Of a DNA stretch of 64,000 nucleotides, positions 12,371 through 27,113 are shown in pieces. The notes below the pieces were generated by a model. That model worked only from the letters and a program-made list of their open reading frames with translations. It ran no database searches and had not been told where the DNA came from. This DNA is from Trochalopteron elliotii (lineage: Eukaryota; Chordata; Aves; Passeriformes; Leiothrichidae): the NCBI GenBank assembly GCA_024734555.1, contig JANPWX010000123.1, positions 328,241 through 392,240 on the forward strand. The letters are read 5' to 3'. Position numbers and translations under genes: made by a program. How positions within the stretch are numbered: the stretch's first letter is position 1; each line of letters begins with the position of its first letter.

Positions 12371-15300
12371 TCACCCCTCCAAGGCACAATAAAATACCAA
12401 CTTGTGTAAAGAAGTGAGGAGGTCCAGGAAAAGCTTTCAAAACAGAGATGTGACCTTTTCTTCCCCTACATCATGAATTGGCTCCCACAGAATTTATTTC
12501 ATGCAGGTGGGAGGGAGGGTCAGAACAAAGAATAGGAGATCTTTCAGTTTTACTGAAATTGGCTCTTCTGTGAATGGGTTGATGTGTGGCTATGCCCATA
12601 TCCAAAATCATGTCATCCTCACTGTGCTGGGCTGTAAAAACAGGAGTACCTCCTAGATAGAGGATCATAAAGAAAACCTAATCTCACCCTGGGGACTGGG
12701 CAGTTTTATTGTTCCTTCCAGAAAGCCAGATGAGACCTTGCTCAGTTTCTATTCCAGTCTATATCCATGCTGTGTAAATAAATTTGAGGCGAGGGCTTTT
12801 AAATGCACTTTTACAGCTTGTTTTGAAGGTAATGGGAGCAGATTGACAATATAAAACTGCTGCAGAAAGTGCTGCTTATTATCATAGGTTTGACCTGAAG
12901 ATAAACACGACCTGGAGGTAATGACAGGCATAGGGGCTGTGGGGAATTGATGCAGGTGAAGAGCTGTTGAGAGCTGGGAGATGCTTGTGTCCGTACAAAT
13001 GGGGTAAAGGAGAATATGTGAGCATAAGATCATTTCCTAAAAAGCAGTTCCTACAGCACATATTGTGGAACTTGGTTATCTTGTAAATGATTTCTCTCTA
13101 TTATCATTCACAGGACAGAACTGTTTACAGCGTGCACTGCACCATTTTGGGCACCTGCTTAAGTGAAAATTCAGAAGTAAATGTTTTTGCTTTGGAATTC
13201 ATTAAAGACCTTTCAGCTGTTGTAAGGACACTGCTTCACATGCTGCTCTCAAGTCAATTGTAGCATAATTTAAAACTGCTGTTGCATCCTAGCCTGCACT
13301 GCTGTCTCATTGCCCTCACCCTTGGGGTTTGAGAGCAAGTACATTCTGTAGAGATAAAAAAACCCCAAGCATATTCTGTCTGTCTGCAAAATTACATGTA
13401 CACACTTAAAATCAAGGAACTAAAGCACTGGGTTTAAAAGCAATTTAATCAATAAAGGGTTATTTACTCTTAAAAGATTTAAGCATAACACCATGGGTAA
13501 TTCAGGACCAAGAGGACTCTGTAATTCCAGCAGTTTCTAGACCCCACTACAGCATTTTGTGTTGTGGTGAAATGACTGGAGCCAAAGAGCCAACTGGATT
13601 CTGAGCATCCATCACCTCATAAATGCAGTTCTAATAGTTACAATGTTTGTCAGAACGCCTTATTTCAATTCTTCTGTTTGTAACTAAGAAGTCGAAGCTG
13701 CCTTTTGGACCTGGAAAAAGACTGCCAGGCCTCTCAGATGGTATTTTGTAATGACCATGGTGCAGCAGCATTTAGTGAGGGACAGAACACATGAGGCTTT
13801 CCCTCCTTGGAATTCTTGGTCTGCAGCAAAGCACTAAAACTGCACATTTCTGCTGAGCTGCCCCTGCTGAATGTGCTGCTGGAGCCTCCCATCCCAGTCT
13901 GAGCAGGCAATTAAAGCCTGGGGAAGCTGGATAAAAAATCAAGCATGGAGCTGTTTGGGGAGGGATGGGTTTCCCTCACTGTGAAAGGCAATTAGCTGTA
14001 AATTGTGCTTAAAGAGTTTAATAGCACAATATGCAGCTCATCTTCCCTTTGCCTGGGTATTTATACCTGAGAAATAGGTTGTGATGTTGTTGTTTATTTA
14101 CTGGCCTGGAAAATACCTTCATCAACAAATTCTCTTCAGGGATGATATGACAGTTGGGTGATGTGTCAAATCAGCAGGTATTTACTGCTGATGGTGCAGG
14201 AGTTGGCCTGGGCAGAATGGCAGGTTGACTACACAGAAGAATTCTCTTTTTCCTTCCCGTTTCATGTTGAATGCTTTGCTGTTTGTGGTGCTTGCTCTGT
14301 GTCACAGCCTGTGGGGACTTTCTTCTTTTACACTGCGTTCCTCTTTCTGTGCTGTCATTTCCTAACTTATGTGTTAAGTGACAGATGCAAGGGAATAAAA
14401 CCATCCCCACACCTCACGCTGCTGAGAGTGAAGAAATAAATAAAATAAACAGTCCTTTTTGCAGTGATTACAAAGGCCATCTATTATCCCTTAGCCATGC
14501 TGGAAGTATTCCTCGTAAGTTTAGATTTTAGTAGTTTATGGCATAACTTCCCATTTAGCAGTTTAAAATGTTGGCTTTGAGTGAGCACTGACCTGGAGGA
14601 AGGGGATATTGAATTAATAAAACTAATATCATCATTTGGGCTTCCACTTTCCAGATTGCTACCCATACCAAGCAGATTTTTTGGACCTAAAAGTCATACA
14701 CTGAACTGAGACCAGAAGGGGTAGCAGAAAAGACTTTGAATCACCTCTGATCACTGCTGGCTTGTCCTGCTATTTTAACCCTTTGTACATCAGAATTCTT
14801 CTAATATAGCTCATGACTTGCATGAAGATGAAAATGTTATTCCTATTCCCTCAGAATTAAACATTTACAGCTGCAAATGGTGTCTTTAGCATTTGTAAAT
14901 TTTACCTTGTTAATATTTATAAATCCTTCAACAAAATAGACTCGCACATAAGGCATTAATGTAGGTTTTATATTTCCTTACAGAGTGCCTTAATATAACG
15001 AATACAAAATCTGAGTTAGAACATGCAGTAAAAAACAACATTAGCTTTTACTACACGCAGAAGGAACAAAATAATTACAACGTGATGAGTTTCTTAATTT
15101 TCTGAAAGTCACTCTTCTCCTTCTGTTGTTTGGAAAATATGAACAAAATAGCACAGTGGTTCTGACTCTCATCAGTTGGGATTCCCAGCTGGTGGCTGAT
15201 AACAAACATTGCAGCTTCAGTGAGACTATGAAGGTTTTTCATAGTGTTGGGCATTGCTCAATGCATTTACTGTGGTTTTCTGTCTCATTTTCCAGTATTT

Positions 15301-18300
15301 CTGCCTTCATTTCATTTGCTTTTGCTTCAGCAGGATCACACCTGTTTCATTATTCATCTGTTTATCAAGAACAACTCTGAAACAAACCATATTGGAAAAA
15401 AAACAGCTGAATAATGCTGCTAATAATGATCTTCTTGTGGTCTCATGCCCTAAAAATCTTGTTTGTCCATGTGTATATTCATACAGGCAGAATACTCTCT
15501 CCATCTCAGGGTAAGGCAAAGTCCCTAAAGATGTTTGAACCATTTGTGCAGGGAAGGCTTTGTGAAAGCTGCTCTGTGTTTCCCCACACTGCAGCAGGAT
15601 GATTTCAATGCAAATTTGTCTGTGAACACAGAGGGACCTCATTTCATCATTGTGGCAGTGACTGTACCTTGCTCTCTTGCCAGCAGGAGGAAGTTCTAGC
15701 AAGCTGCATCTGAGAGATTTGAGGAGAAACGTTTCCCAAAGCAAATATTGATAGACTTTTAATTTTCTAAACCAGCACAACGTCAGCAAAATGTGTGGTG
15801 TGTCACATGATCCTCAGTTCTCCCCTGTGGGAAAATGACAGCTTCATCACGAGACCCTTCAAAGTCCAACAGTGCCAAAAAAACTGGCATCAGGAAAGGT
15901 CTGGCTCTTTGTGCAGACTGACCTAAATGCTCTTTAGCAGTGTCAGGTGAAATAATCACCAGCCTGCTTGGCTACAGGATTTTAACACAAAGTGCCAGGT
16001 TTACATGAACAGAGAGCAGCAGAGATAGACGTGCCTCTCAAAGCTAAATTGTTTCCTCTTTCGTCAAGCAAAGGTGGTTAAGTTTTATCTCTTATGTTCT
16101 TATAGGAGCTGAGTATAAATACTGAGCTATTTCAGTAGAGTCTTTGTTCCAGCAGCTGTCTCAAACCTCTCAGGTTATTCTGCTTACTGTCAGCTCCATG
16201 GTGGTTTTATCCTGCAGGAGGAATTATGGCACCGTGTTGCTTGGTTCAACCTGAAAGGTCACTTGGATTATTTATACTGCAGCCTTTCCATGCTGCAAAC
16301 CAAAATTATACATCCGTGTTGAGCCTTTTATTGGAAATCATAATCTTTATCTGTTTTACTATAATTAATTAGAAAATCCATATTATTTTGTACCGTTTAA
16401 ATAGAATCAGATGAAGAGGTTGTTTCCCTCAGCAAACTTCCACTTATTTTTGAGATTGCTTTCTACTTAGAGAGCTTTAGATTTAGAGCTTTTTAGGAGC
16501 AGTTCCCAAGGGCTGCACACAGATTTGGGGTTTATACCTGATGCATGTCATGCTCTAGCCATGGATGGAGCAATAATGGTAAAGATCAGCATCCCTCCAC
16601 CTTCCCGTGGCAGGCAGTGGCAGCTGCTGAGCAGGCTGCTCCCTTGGAGCTGATGTGCCTGTTGGTTTGAGCCCATGGAATATTAGTATTGTTTCCAAAC
16701 TGGGTGCAGTAGCTGGGTTTTGAGCACAACAAATGAAATGGATCAGGTTTATATAACTGCTGTGTTGACAGCACAGCAGAGAGAGTCTGGGTGGCTTGGT
16801 TCTAATAAACCCACTGGGGTCCAAAAAGAGAAAATGGTGCAGAGAAGAAAAACTTTGAAAACATGGCTAATGCACCGACCAACAGTGTATACTTCAAATA
16901 AAAATTACATCCTAAATTCTTTTACCAGAGCAGCCAGGAAGACTTAATTTCAGCCTCATGCTCATTTTTGTCTGGGCTCTTGATGTGAGTTTATCTGACC
17001 GCACTTCATAGAAATGAGCCAAGAGGAGATGCTTTTTGTGCCTTTGTCTTTCACCCAGAGGGAAACGTTCTAATGGCTTTGGTAAATGGATTAAATTGTG
17101 TTTTGAATGGTGCAGACTCAGTGTGTTTCCGGGTGCTTCCCTCACAGAGCCTGATTTGCTCCAGGCGTTTGTTCCCCATCTGGGATTTTGCCAAACTCCT
17201 CTCCTCTAGCAGAGCTGTTCAGAGCTCTGGCTGTGGTGACCAGACACCCAGACAGCCTGGTTAGCTGCTTTGAGCTCCGAATTCTGCTGCTTTTCCTCTC
17301 ATGCAAAGTCAGACCTTCTCTGCTTCCTTCACAAACACAGAGGGAATTGTCACCTCCAGGAGAGATGCTGTTCTGCCAGCTCCAGCTGTACATGTGAGTC
17401 AGCATGTTCTGGGAGCATAAATGCAGGGATATCTTCTCCAAAATAAAACCCCCTGAGTTTTTTGGAAAACTTATTGCCTCCCTTTTTCTGTTCATATCTC
17501 ATACTTATAGATGGGCTCATGTAATGCTTTCTGTGGAGTTTGATGTGTGAGGACATGGGCATGTGGAGCCCTCTTAGTATAGAGCTGAGTTTTCTAAGGA
17601 AAACTGTATTCTGGATGGAGAAAATCTGGCATGCAGTTGGATTTAGTCTGAGTAAAGGATGAATCCCTGAGATTTTTCTATGGTGATTTTCCTAGTATGA
17701 TGAAGTTCATCACAGACAAGAAGTTATTTTTATTTGAAAGCTTTGCAGAAGTGTCTGGGCTTCATTCGGTTTAAAATAATTAATCCTTCATTTTTAGAAG
17801 TTAAATAATTGAAGGGTGTATGTGCCATCACCACTGTAGCATTATGCCATGGACAGCATACACAGGGATTTTCAGCAGATTTCTCCTCTAAAGTGTCTCT
17901 TTGATTCTGCATGGAATATTGTGTCAGCAAGTGCCTGTGAGGTTTGAATTCAGTGTGCTCCATCTTGAATGTTTAGGATTCTTTTTTGCTCTACTTACAT
18001 TTGTTTGCATTGTAGGGAGGGTAAATCCAGGTCTGTGTACAGGCAGGTTTTTGTCAGAGCTCTCAAGGTTGTGTTTTAGGGGAGGTGTAGATGAAGGCCA
18101 GCCTTGAATATTCTGTCACAGCGTGGAAGCATCACGTTTCCTCGGTATTAATGGTGCTTCTTCCTTTCAACAATCCTAACCTGGAACTTGTTCTCAGCAG
18201 CCCTAACACAGAGAACTGTGCTGCTGCTCTGGTGTGTGTCAGTTGAGAGTGTTTTCTTCAGACCAAACCAAACCCCAAATCCCAACTCTCAGCTCTGTGT

Positions 18301-20240
18301 CATTGAATGATAATGGCAGGGACTTTAAACTCCTCCTCTCTTGGGAACAGCTCCGTTGATGCCACTGGTAGTATCCATTCCAGGAAAAAAAAACAGAGCT
18401 TTGCATTGTCTATCAGGTGATCTTTCCACATTGTTCAAAATGTACTTGTTTGCTGGAATTTCAAAAAGAATCTATTGGAAATAACTCCAGCTTGGACTGT
18501 TTGGCTGTTTTATTCCCTCTGGGTTATGGGGGAGGTATTGGGGCAGTAGTAAAAGGGATGCTTTGAGTATTTCTCCATTGGTGAAGGCTAATTTGATGAC
18601 TGAAAAGATCCCACACTACAACAAATGCCTTCCTGCTATCAATACCTTCATCCCCAATAGCTAGAATATGCTGTAAGTAGACATTTAATATAAAATAAAT
18701 GTAAGAAAGCATCACTAAAGAGCATCAGGACAGGCTCTGCTGGCTTTATAAGTGAGCTGAAAGCAAAATGAAAGATCTCATTTCTGTTGAGCACAGGCAG
18801 ATGTCTATGCTGTGTGGAAAGAGAAAAGTGCATCTTTGTAAATAAAGGTGCATCTTTGCTGCCAGTTTTAAGTTACTTGTTGAAACTCATTGTGATGGGT
18901 AACAAAAGCCTGTGGAGTGATGTGCAGAGAAGTTCCTGGAATTGCTGTAGAGCAAGCAACTGATACAGTTTGGACACACTCCACTGCTTGGGCAATTATT
19001 TCAGTAAATTTTGTGCTCATCTCCCTGTAAAAACTAGAGGATTTTGTGTTGTCAGTTGAGAGTGTCAGACACTCAGAGCTGCAAGATTGAAAGTTCTTAA
19101 TTTCTCTCATTTTGGTGGTATTTTTGGAAGGAAGAAAAATAATGGTAAATCAAGTATGCCTGAATTTCTTGAGATTAATTTTTAAACTGATTGAGCAATA
19201 CTTCACATTTCAATTACTTTGCAATTCATAATTTAAACGAAAGATGGCATAATATCCAAGCTGGTGATCCAATCAAGGAAATGGAACAGGTTTCCAACAC
19301 TTCTTGTTGAGCTGCAGTTATCTTCATTTTTCTTCTGTCTCTAGCAAGTCAGACTTCTCTTCCTTCAATTAAACACTGGGGTTTTTAGTTAATAACTCAA
19401 CATGGAAGTGCTTGTCCTCCACTATTTCCTTTGTTGCAGTGGGGTTGCAAACCTCAGTGTGCTGGTTTTATTTTATATTACAGGCTTCAGGCCCAAAGCA
19501 ATGCTCATGGTGAGTGTGATGGGGGGTTTGATACTGTAAAGTATTCTCTGTGTCTCTCTGGGACTGTAAATGGATCACAGGGACCTGTACATCACATTTC
19601 GGTGATGTTCTCTGACACTGCTGGAGAATTCATAGAGGAGAATTAGAAGACTGAAATTTATCCTCATGGTTGTTCAAGAACTAAACACCTGCAGCATCTT
19701 AGGAGGGTTTGGTGAGCAGGTGTTAGGTTGTGCCACCTCTTTGGTTTCCCCTGCTGTGGTCTCTCAACCATAGCCAAGTTTACACCTTAAGCTTAGCTTT
19801 AATTTTGGTTTGGGATGGGAGCTCAGATCCATAAAATGTTGTTCATACTAGAAACACCCTGAGGATTCTGGATGGCTCCCCATCCCTGAAACAGCCTATT
19901 CTATCTTCAGCTGTGCTGGCAGCCCCTGTCAGGCTCATGAGGATGGAAAGCTTTCCACTGTGCTTTCCATAGAATAGCCCTGACTGGAACTGCATCCCTC
20001 CTCTCCATCATCCTCTGCTGGTACCAGGAACTGGCCATGCTGTGCCCCCAGTCACCCCTCTGCAATCCCATCAACAAAATAAAGTGTTTCTTGTAATTTG
20101 GTTTTCTGGCTTCTCAGCACACAGAGCTTTGAGCACACCAGGATAAATTCTACCCTAGAGAAGGAGGAAAACTCTCTGGTCAGATAACACGAAATACAAA
20201 TTGATTAAATTGCCAGTGCTCTTGCAGTCCTGTGTGTGTT

Positions 20241-20268
20241 GAAGAGGAGGAAGAGGAGGAGGAGAGAG
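20241..20268. repeat. Purine-rich (GAG/GAA) tract
   Basis: GAAGAGGAGGAAGAGGAGGA continues as GGAGAGAG, a 28-bp polypurine stretch. Confidence 0.85.
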
Positions 20269-23143
20269 TGGAGTCCCTTTGAGTCCAGAGTGTGTTTCCT
20301 GCACTTTGATGAAGATAAGTAACATTAATATAAACTGATTCACTGAGTAATCTTCGGTGGATGCCAAAGATCATCCATTTACAATGCATTCTTTGTCTTT
20401 TTTATTGCCTCAGGGCAGTTTTGTTTGCCAGGATACAAACTGTGAGTTTGTAGCATGGGTACCTGGACTGGGGCGTGGGGGGAGGAAAGAACATGTGATG
20501 TTAAGCAAATGAACTCACATTTCAAATTACTTCCTGTTCCTAATCTCCAGATTGGTTAGCAGCTTTTCCTGGGACACCTGGGGTGGTTCTAGTTGTAAAT
20601 TAACTGTTTGCATTTGAAAGGATACCTACCCTTAATTGTACCGTGTAATTAATTAACATAATGGATTTTAATTTTCTTTTCGTCTAAGATTTAGACAAGA
20701 CTTAATACATTACATTTTTCTGTGTCAGGACAAAAGGCCAATTGAAAGTTAAAAGTGAATTTTCACTTCAGTGCTATAGTTTATTTCAAAATAACCTTTC
20801 TGTTTTGCCCGCGAGAAATGTGATTTCTTTTGCCATTTTTGCCTTTTGAAGGCAGTGATTTAAAATATGCTTTGGTTTATGTATAGGTACCATACCCCAC
20901 ACCTTGTGGGGTCCATGGAGTGAAGTCAGTGAGTGGAGGCTGAGCTCTGTTAGCACAGTGGTGTCACACACACGCAGCTGTTCCCTGTTCTGTGTCTGTA
21001 GAGGGTAACTGTAGCCCAGAACTCATTTTGCTGCATGATCACTGCTGGGGAATGTGGGTTTGTTGGTTTGGTTTTCCATGGTGACCACCCTTTGCACTCT
21101 GCTGCATTTTGTGGAAAGGGGCACTGGTGGTGGCACAGTCGCCTGCAGGATCAGCTGAGGGATGTGCAATGCCAAAAAGAAGTGTCTGTAAATATTCCTG
21201 CATTTTAATCAAGTCTTCTGAGTACTACAGTGCCTCTCAGTGCTGATGGATTTGAAAAAATGGGAGTGTAGATAAATATTTTTCTGGATTTAAATGTAGT
21301 TGCATTGCACAGCCATGCACTAATACAGAAACCACGAAAATATTTTCATGAAATGGCTTTAAATCTAACTTTATTATAAGACCTTCCCTATAACCTTCTT
21401 CTTACCCATGTGTTTAAATATGCATTTAGTGAAAAAGTGATTTCTTTACCTTCAAATTGGTTTTTGGTAATTTTTAAAAATTATTATTTATATATGGGGA
21501 TTGCAGTGATGTTTGTCATTTGACTGGCAGTCTAAACTTGGTGGTTGCTATCAAAATAAACAACTGTAACACAGTCTGAGCTTCAAGTAGAAAAATTCCT
21601 TGGTTTCAAATGGTGCCGGCAGAAAGGCACTCATGGAAAATATGTCCTGCATGGCATGCACTGCACACGTGACCTCTGAGAGCAGCACATTATCCTGAAC
21701 CAGATGTCACAAATGCTGCTGGAGAGACACTTCTGTCCAGAATCTAAAGCAGCAACATTCCAGTATTTACTTTAATGATAAATAGTAATTATGTTCCCAA
21801 GTTTTCAGCCACTTTCTGTGGGGTATGTAATTCTTTTCACATATGTGTTCAAAGAAACACAATTCTGTATTTTTTAGAAGTAGAAAATATTAGTTTAAAA
21901 ATGTTAAAATCAGTCATGTGCCTTTCTACTTAATTTTAGTGTGCTCATTGAAGCTCACTCATCTCAGTAAATTTATGAATTGTTCAAACAGGAAAAAAAA
22001 CCCCAAAACATTAAATATCAAGTAAACATAATCATGCTTTTCTTGGAGATGGAGAGCTTTTGAGATGCTGATGACATGAAGCATAACTAAGCATTGTTAA
22101 TCTCAGCTGCCATTAATCCCAAAGAAATGCTTTTTGCAGAAAATACATTATTACTGCCATGAAATGAAAGCAGGAAAAAAAATGAAGCTCTGAGGAACCT
22201 TCTGGTACAGAATATTTTTAAAGGATGATTTGGGTTCAGTTGGTTTACACAGGTTGTTCAAGAGCATTAACCCAATGTGTATTTGCCACCTGCATTATTT
22301 GTATCATCTCAATGTGTGTTTTCTGTCCAAACTCCTTGCAAGATATTTTATTCAGTAACAATTACTTTTTCAGTCTTTTATTATGGCTAAGCAACAGTGT
22401 GGAAGGACGAGCTCATGGTTTCAGCTTTCCCTCTGTGAGGTCTGCTGGCTTAGAGCACCAGGATATGTTCCTTACATCCTGAATTTCTCCATCCTGACCC
22501 CCACGGGCTCAGTGCCCACCACCCTTGCTCAGCAGTGGCACCAAACACGCAGCCACAGGAACCCAGTGACCTGATGCTGCAATTGTTTAGGTGTGTGCTG
22601 GGCTGTGGGAACTCTGGATTCCACAGAGAAGGTGCCACTCCACGTGAGGAGAATGAAGGAGCCACCCTTGTACATATTTCACTGGGAAAGGACAAAGGAG
22701 TTTCATACATATAATGGCATCAGCAGAGCTATAATTGCAGCCACCTTGTATTCCTGGTACAGAGTCCTGCATTTATTGCCCCACGAATTCAGATTAGAGA
22801 TTTCCCTTTCCTTTTCCCTTTCACTCCATTTCTGATTCCTGGCGAACAGAGTGGCTTTCTTGGCTTCCAGATGAACTTCTTTCTAAGGGGGCTCTCTGGC
22901 TCCTTGTTAGCCTCTGCACTGCCTTTGGGGGATTTCCAGGCATCCACTACCCTTCTGTCCATGGATTTATGAAAAGGAAGTGTTTCCTCTTGAAGAACCA
23001 CCGCTCAGTGCTGACTGACCTTTCCTGCAGCTTCTGCTCCTCAGGTATCGTTTCACTGCTAGGGTTGAGTGGCAGCAACAGGGACAGCTGCAGAAAGGCC
23101 TCTGCTAAATTCTTCTCAAAGGAAGGTATTTGGTATTTGTACC

Positions 23144-23162
23144 AAAAAAAAAAAAAAAAAAA
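23144..23162. repeat. A19 homopolymer
   Basis: Nineteen consecutive A. No SINE or LINE body is evident immediately upstream, so it is not clearly a retroposon tail. Confidence 0.95.
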
Positions 23163-24999
23163 GTTCCGTGTGCCTGTGGATCTGTTAAGAGAAATTTTAA
23201 ATCCCTCGATAGTGTTATAATGAAATCTAGTTGTCTAGTAATGGATTAATTTTGTGGAAAACCAAAACTGTGCCTTGCTGTGAGCTGCACTATGGGGAGC
23301 AGAGGCAGGGCCAGAGGATGAAGACATCAGCTCAGAAGCAGCGTGAGCAGCATTTCAGAGCTGCCTGAGAGACACCTCAATCGTGTTCAAAACAGCTCTG
23401 CCTGGTGTAACTTTTCCCAGTGTTGTTGCCGTGGATGTAAATAGTCAGGCAGTGTTATAGTGCACCACTAATACAGTTAACAATAGCTTCTAGCACAAGT
23501 GAGGGTTTGTAGGATCAACTACCAGCTCTGAGGGACAAAACCAGGTCAGAGTACTGACAGCAGGGAATTTTCAGTTGGGAATCCTGGCTCTGGTCTAATG
23601 GTTTGACTGTGTCTAAGCCTCTTTAGGCATTGTTTCTCTCAGTGCTGAGATTTTGTATATGAGCCTTGTAACTCACTGTAGTTTGCAGGGTTGTCTGGTT
23701 TGCATGCTCCAGCCTTGGTAAATCGGAGTATCTTAGCATTTTGAAGCCCTGTTATCATGTGGAATTCCCCTTTTTTTGTTGCAAAATTGCTGCTCTTATC
23801 CAAATCTTCTAGCCAGGGTATGGAGAGAATTTGCTGTCAATCACAGCCTTTCTCTGGCAAGGTTTCTTTTGAGGGCTAACAACACACACTGACCTTTCCT
23901 CCCTCTGTAGAACACAGCATCTGGTTTTGTGGGAGGGGATAAAGAAGCAGAACATGTAGATAGATCTGTTTCACTTTTAGTTCTCCCACTGATCTGCAAG
24001 ACAACTGAGAGAAGTTACTCTAATTTTCCTCTGCTATGGTTCATAATCTTTATGCTTCAGTATTCCCATCATTCACACAGCAATAATCTTATTTAGGTTT
24101 TGTAAAGGTGAGGGGCTTCGAGACAGATGGATGAAAAGTACCACTTTGGGTCTCCAAACCCTTGAAATCAGTGAAGATTTCCTTTGCCTCAAATAGACTT
24201 TGGATTTGTTCTTTGGAGAGCAAAAAAGACTACAAAGATTCATTGTTTTGCCTACTCCGTAGCAACTGACAGCATAAAGCCTTTTCCCAGATGTGTTTGT
24301 TTAGAGGCTTTATAAGTTCAGTTTAAAATATGAACTGAAGTTGTAGTTATTGTTTTTATGCTGATTTTTCTGTATTGGCATTAAAAAATGAAATAATCTA
24401 GTACAGAGCCACTGAAAATGCAGACATGTATGAGAGCAGATAAATCCACTTTGGGAGGACAGAAAACTGGGATGAGTAGAGGAGCATGTTAGCTTTTGAA
24501 GAATTTCCTGGCATACTTGAGAATTCCCATGGAATTCCAGGTCATGCAGGAACATTATGATGTTTTATATGGCTAGAGGATCAATTACTGTTCATTGGTA
24601 ATTCTCACTGTGCACCAAAAGAAAATAATGTGAAAGAGGATTGTGCTGTACACCCTTGAAACTGATCTATCCCAATCTTTTGTATTGAATACTTGTACAG
24701 ATAAGCATGGGTGGAGGGAGACCATGAGAAACAGAGAATTCACCATGGGAGGCAGGAAGTGGAGGATCCACATGGGCTAGCATATTTTTTTCATTAATAT
24801 CCCCCCTAAATCCCACTGTGAAAGGAATAACAGGTATTTTGACCTATATATGCAGTTTATTGTACAATGCTGCATAGCTGTATTTATACTCTGCAGGAAG
24901 AAAACTACTCCCTAGCAGTTTCTTCTGGGTTTTTTTTGCCTGTGTAACTCTTTGCTTTTATTCAAGCAAAATGCAAGACAAATGCTTATTTTTCAGCCT

Positions 25000-25260
25000 T
25001 TTCAGATCTTGGAAATAATGGTGTATTAAATGTGATTAAGTTGGGAATTACCCTTTAAGCAGGGTCATAATTACTGTAGATTTAGATGGCATATTGTACA
25101 ATTGCTGTGTGCTCATAATTACAAATTGAGTTTCTTGCACTCTGGGGGTTTATAAACTTTGGTTTAGCCATTAACACATTAAATAGCAGTGATTTATGTA
25201 AATTACTGGATAAACCAAAAATTCAGTGTGGTGTTTAATCTAAGGTTTAATTATATTTCT
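25000..25260. promoter_or_regulatory. Candidate conserved non-coding element
   Basis: A low-complexity-free AT-rich block with several ATTA/TAAT cores (ATAATTACTGTAGATTTAGA, CATAATTACAAATTGAG, ACACATTAAATAGC). This is typical of vertebrate conserved elements bound by homeodomain factors. The judgement is by texture only. Confidence 0.22.
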
Positions 25261-27105
25261 GTATTAGAAATAAAATAGGGTTGGCTTTAGCAGGCAGGGT
25301 TGAATGGTCTGAGGAAATCATTCACTGCTGAGATATTGTAGTTTGAGAGTGCTGTTTGTTGGGCAACTGGCTGGAAACTGCAGAGGTCCGAAATGAACGA
25401 CGCAGCAGCTGCAGTGAGTGAGCTGCTTGTCACAATAAGCTCTTCCCGTGGTCAGCCAGCCCACTTGCTTCACAATTTTTTCCCTCAAACTTCTGGGCCG
25501 GTCTGGAGATTGTAAAATCATGCTTTAAAATCCTTGTTTACTTCCTCTTCAGAGACATTTCCCAGTTCCTTCGTTTTTGCTTAAGTCGAGTTGATCTAAC
25601 GGAGCAAAGATCATTTTGTGTTGTGCTGTTAGTTGTGCTCCAACAAATTGCGAGGAATAAGGATAGTAGGCATGAAAAGTTACTTTTTGACCTCCTTACA
25701 CTGCACTACATATTTCTACAATATCTTAGTGGCAACTCTAGTGCTAGTTAGGTGTCAAAATAGCAGCAGGAGGACAATGGAGAATACACATCCTACAGCC
25801 AAAGCTTCCTATGCAAATGCAGATCAATAAAGTGCTATAGAAGCCCACATTTGGCTCTGTGCTGGTAGAAGAGCCTCTTCTGCCCCTGTCTTCTGGGGCC
25901 TGAAACATCAGCTCTATGTGTTCAGCATCTCTGCCATCAGGATGGCAAAGAAACTTAGCTACATGCCACCAAAACTTGTCCTAAGAAGTCATAGACTTAG
26001 AGATCTCTGCTAAATCACCACCTGAGACATGGTGGATTGTGCGGTGTGGATTACAGTTATTGTTACCTGAGGGAAAATTGAATGTACACTATTGATTATG
26101 GCTGAATTAAAATGGTTTTGGAATGTTGAAACATTCACAAAAAATCCCTCCAAAAATAACTGCATCAGGCTGCCTCAACTCAGAAACCACAATGTTGTCT
26201 GCGTAGTGCAGCAAGAATTTGTTTTTCTGTGTTTAATTCCCCCCGTTGGAATACATCCGAGATCTTAAGTGTGTAGATGATTTGAGCATTTAATCTCTAC
26301 TTTAAATTTTAATGACATACTCAAGCAAGAAGTGATCTCACAAAAACTTTGTACCAGAATGGTCGAGACTAAATGGGGAATTCTCGATGCTTGACATTGA
26401 TGGGGAGAAAGCCATCTGTAACAGTTATCCACGCAGTGTTTGGAACTGGATGTGTTTGTATTGCTTGGTTATTTGCTGATCTAGCTTGATCATATCTGTA
26501 GAAGGAAGATTGTGTTTGAAGTGGCTTCAGAAAAGCACATTCTTCAGAAAATTCTGAAACTGCTTTTGAGGTCGGAGCTTTCCAGCCACCCTTTCCAATA
26601 CGTCTCCTTCACAGCCCACACTAAAACTGTCTGCACTTAGCTCCTAAATGGAAACTGGTTTCCGAAGGAGAAGTTGACTTTTGGGAACTGCTTGTGTCTG
26701 CTTTGGATTTGTCTCTGTTTACAAGTGGAGACGAAGCTTGATGCAGGAGACATTGAGTCAGGACCAGAAAAACGTGGGGTTGTGGATCCCAGACATTCTG
26801 CGGGCAAGAGGCTGCCGGGATAACCATTAAATGTTGAAAGCAGGCATTGCAGCGTAAATAGTATCTGGTTAGAGTCCTACAGTGACATTCCTATTAAAAC
26901 AGCCGGTGTAGGTGTGTCCTTCCTTAACGTGTTTGAGTTTCACTGAAAGCTAGTTAAACCCAGGCTTGTTGGAATCTATGCCTAATGCTTCCTTAGGAAA
27001 CTATGCAAAACGCACGCTCCATCCAAATGTTTAAGGGGAGGTTTAACTAAAGTTGCCTCGATTCTTTTTACCACCCTGAAAGACGCGATCAGCCCTCGTG
27101 GGATG

Positions 27106-27113
27106 TATAAATA
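27106..27113 (+). promoter_or_regulatory. Candidate TATA box (TATAAATA) upstream of IQSEC1 exon 1
   Basis: TATAAATA fits the TATAWAWR consensus exactly and is followed by a region that becomes CpG-rich. A start about 30 bp downstream (near 27137) would give a 5' leader of roughly 470 nt before the ATG at 27604, or a non-coding first exon using a donor-like site at 27333 or 27419. An 8-mer of this kind can occur by chance; position alone raises its standing. Confidence 0.3.

Larger units (their letters stand above)
12371..27100. other. Non-coding region 5' of IQSEC1 exon 1, proximal part
   Basis: AT-rich single-copy DNA without recognisable exons. It holds an A19 run, a purine (GAG) tract and several candidate conserved blocks (about 14.9-15.1, 20.6-20.75, 25.0-25.25 and 26.2-26.5 kb) judged only by composition. 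CpG frequency rises from about 26.9 kb toward the promoter. Confidence 0.6.
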
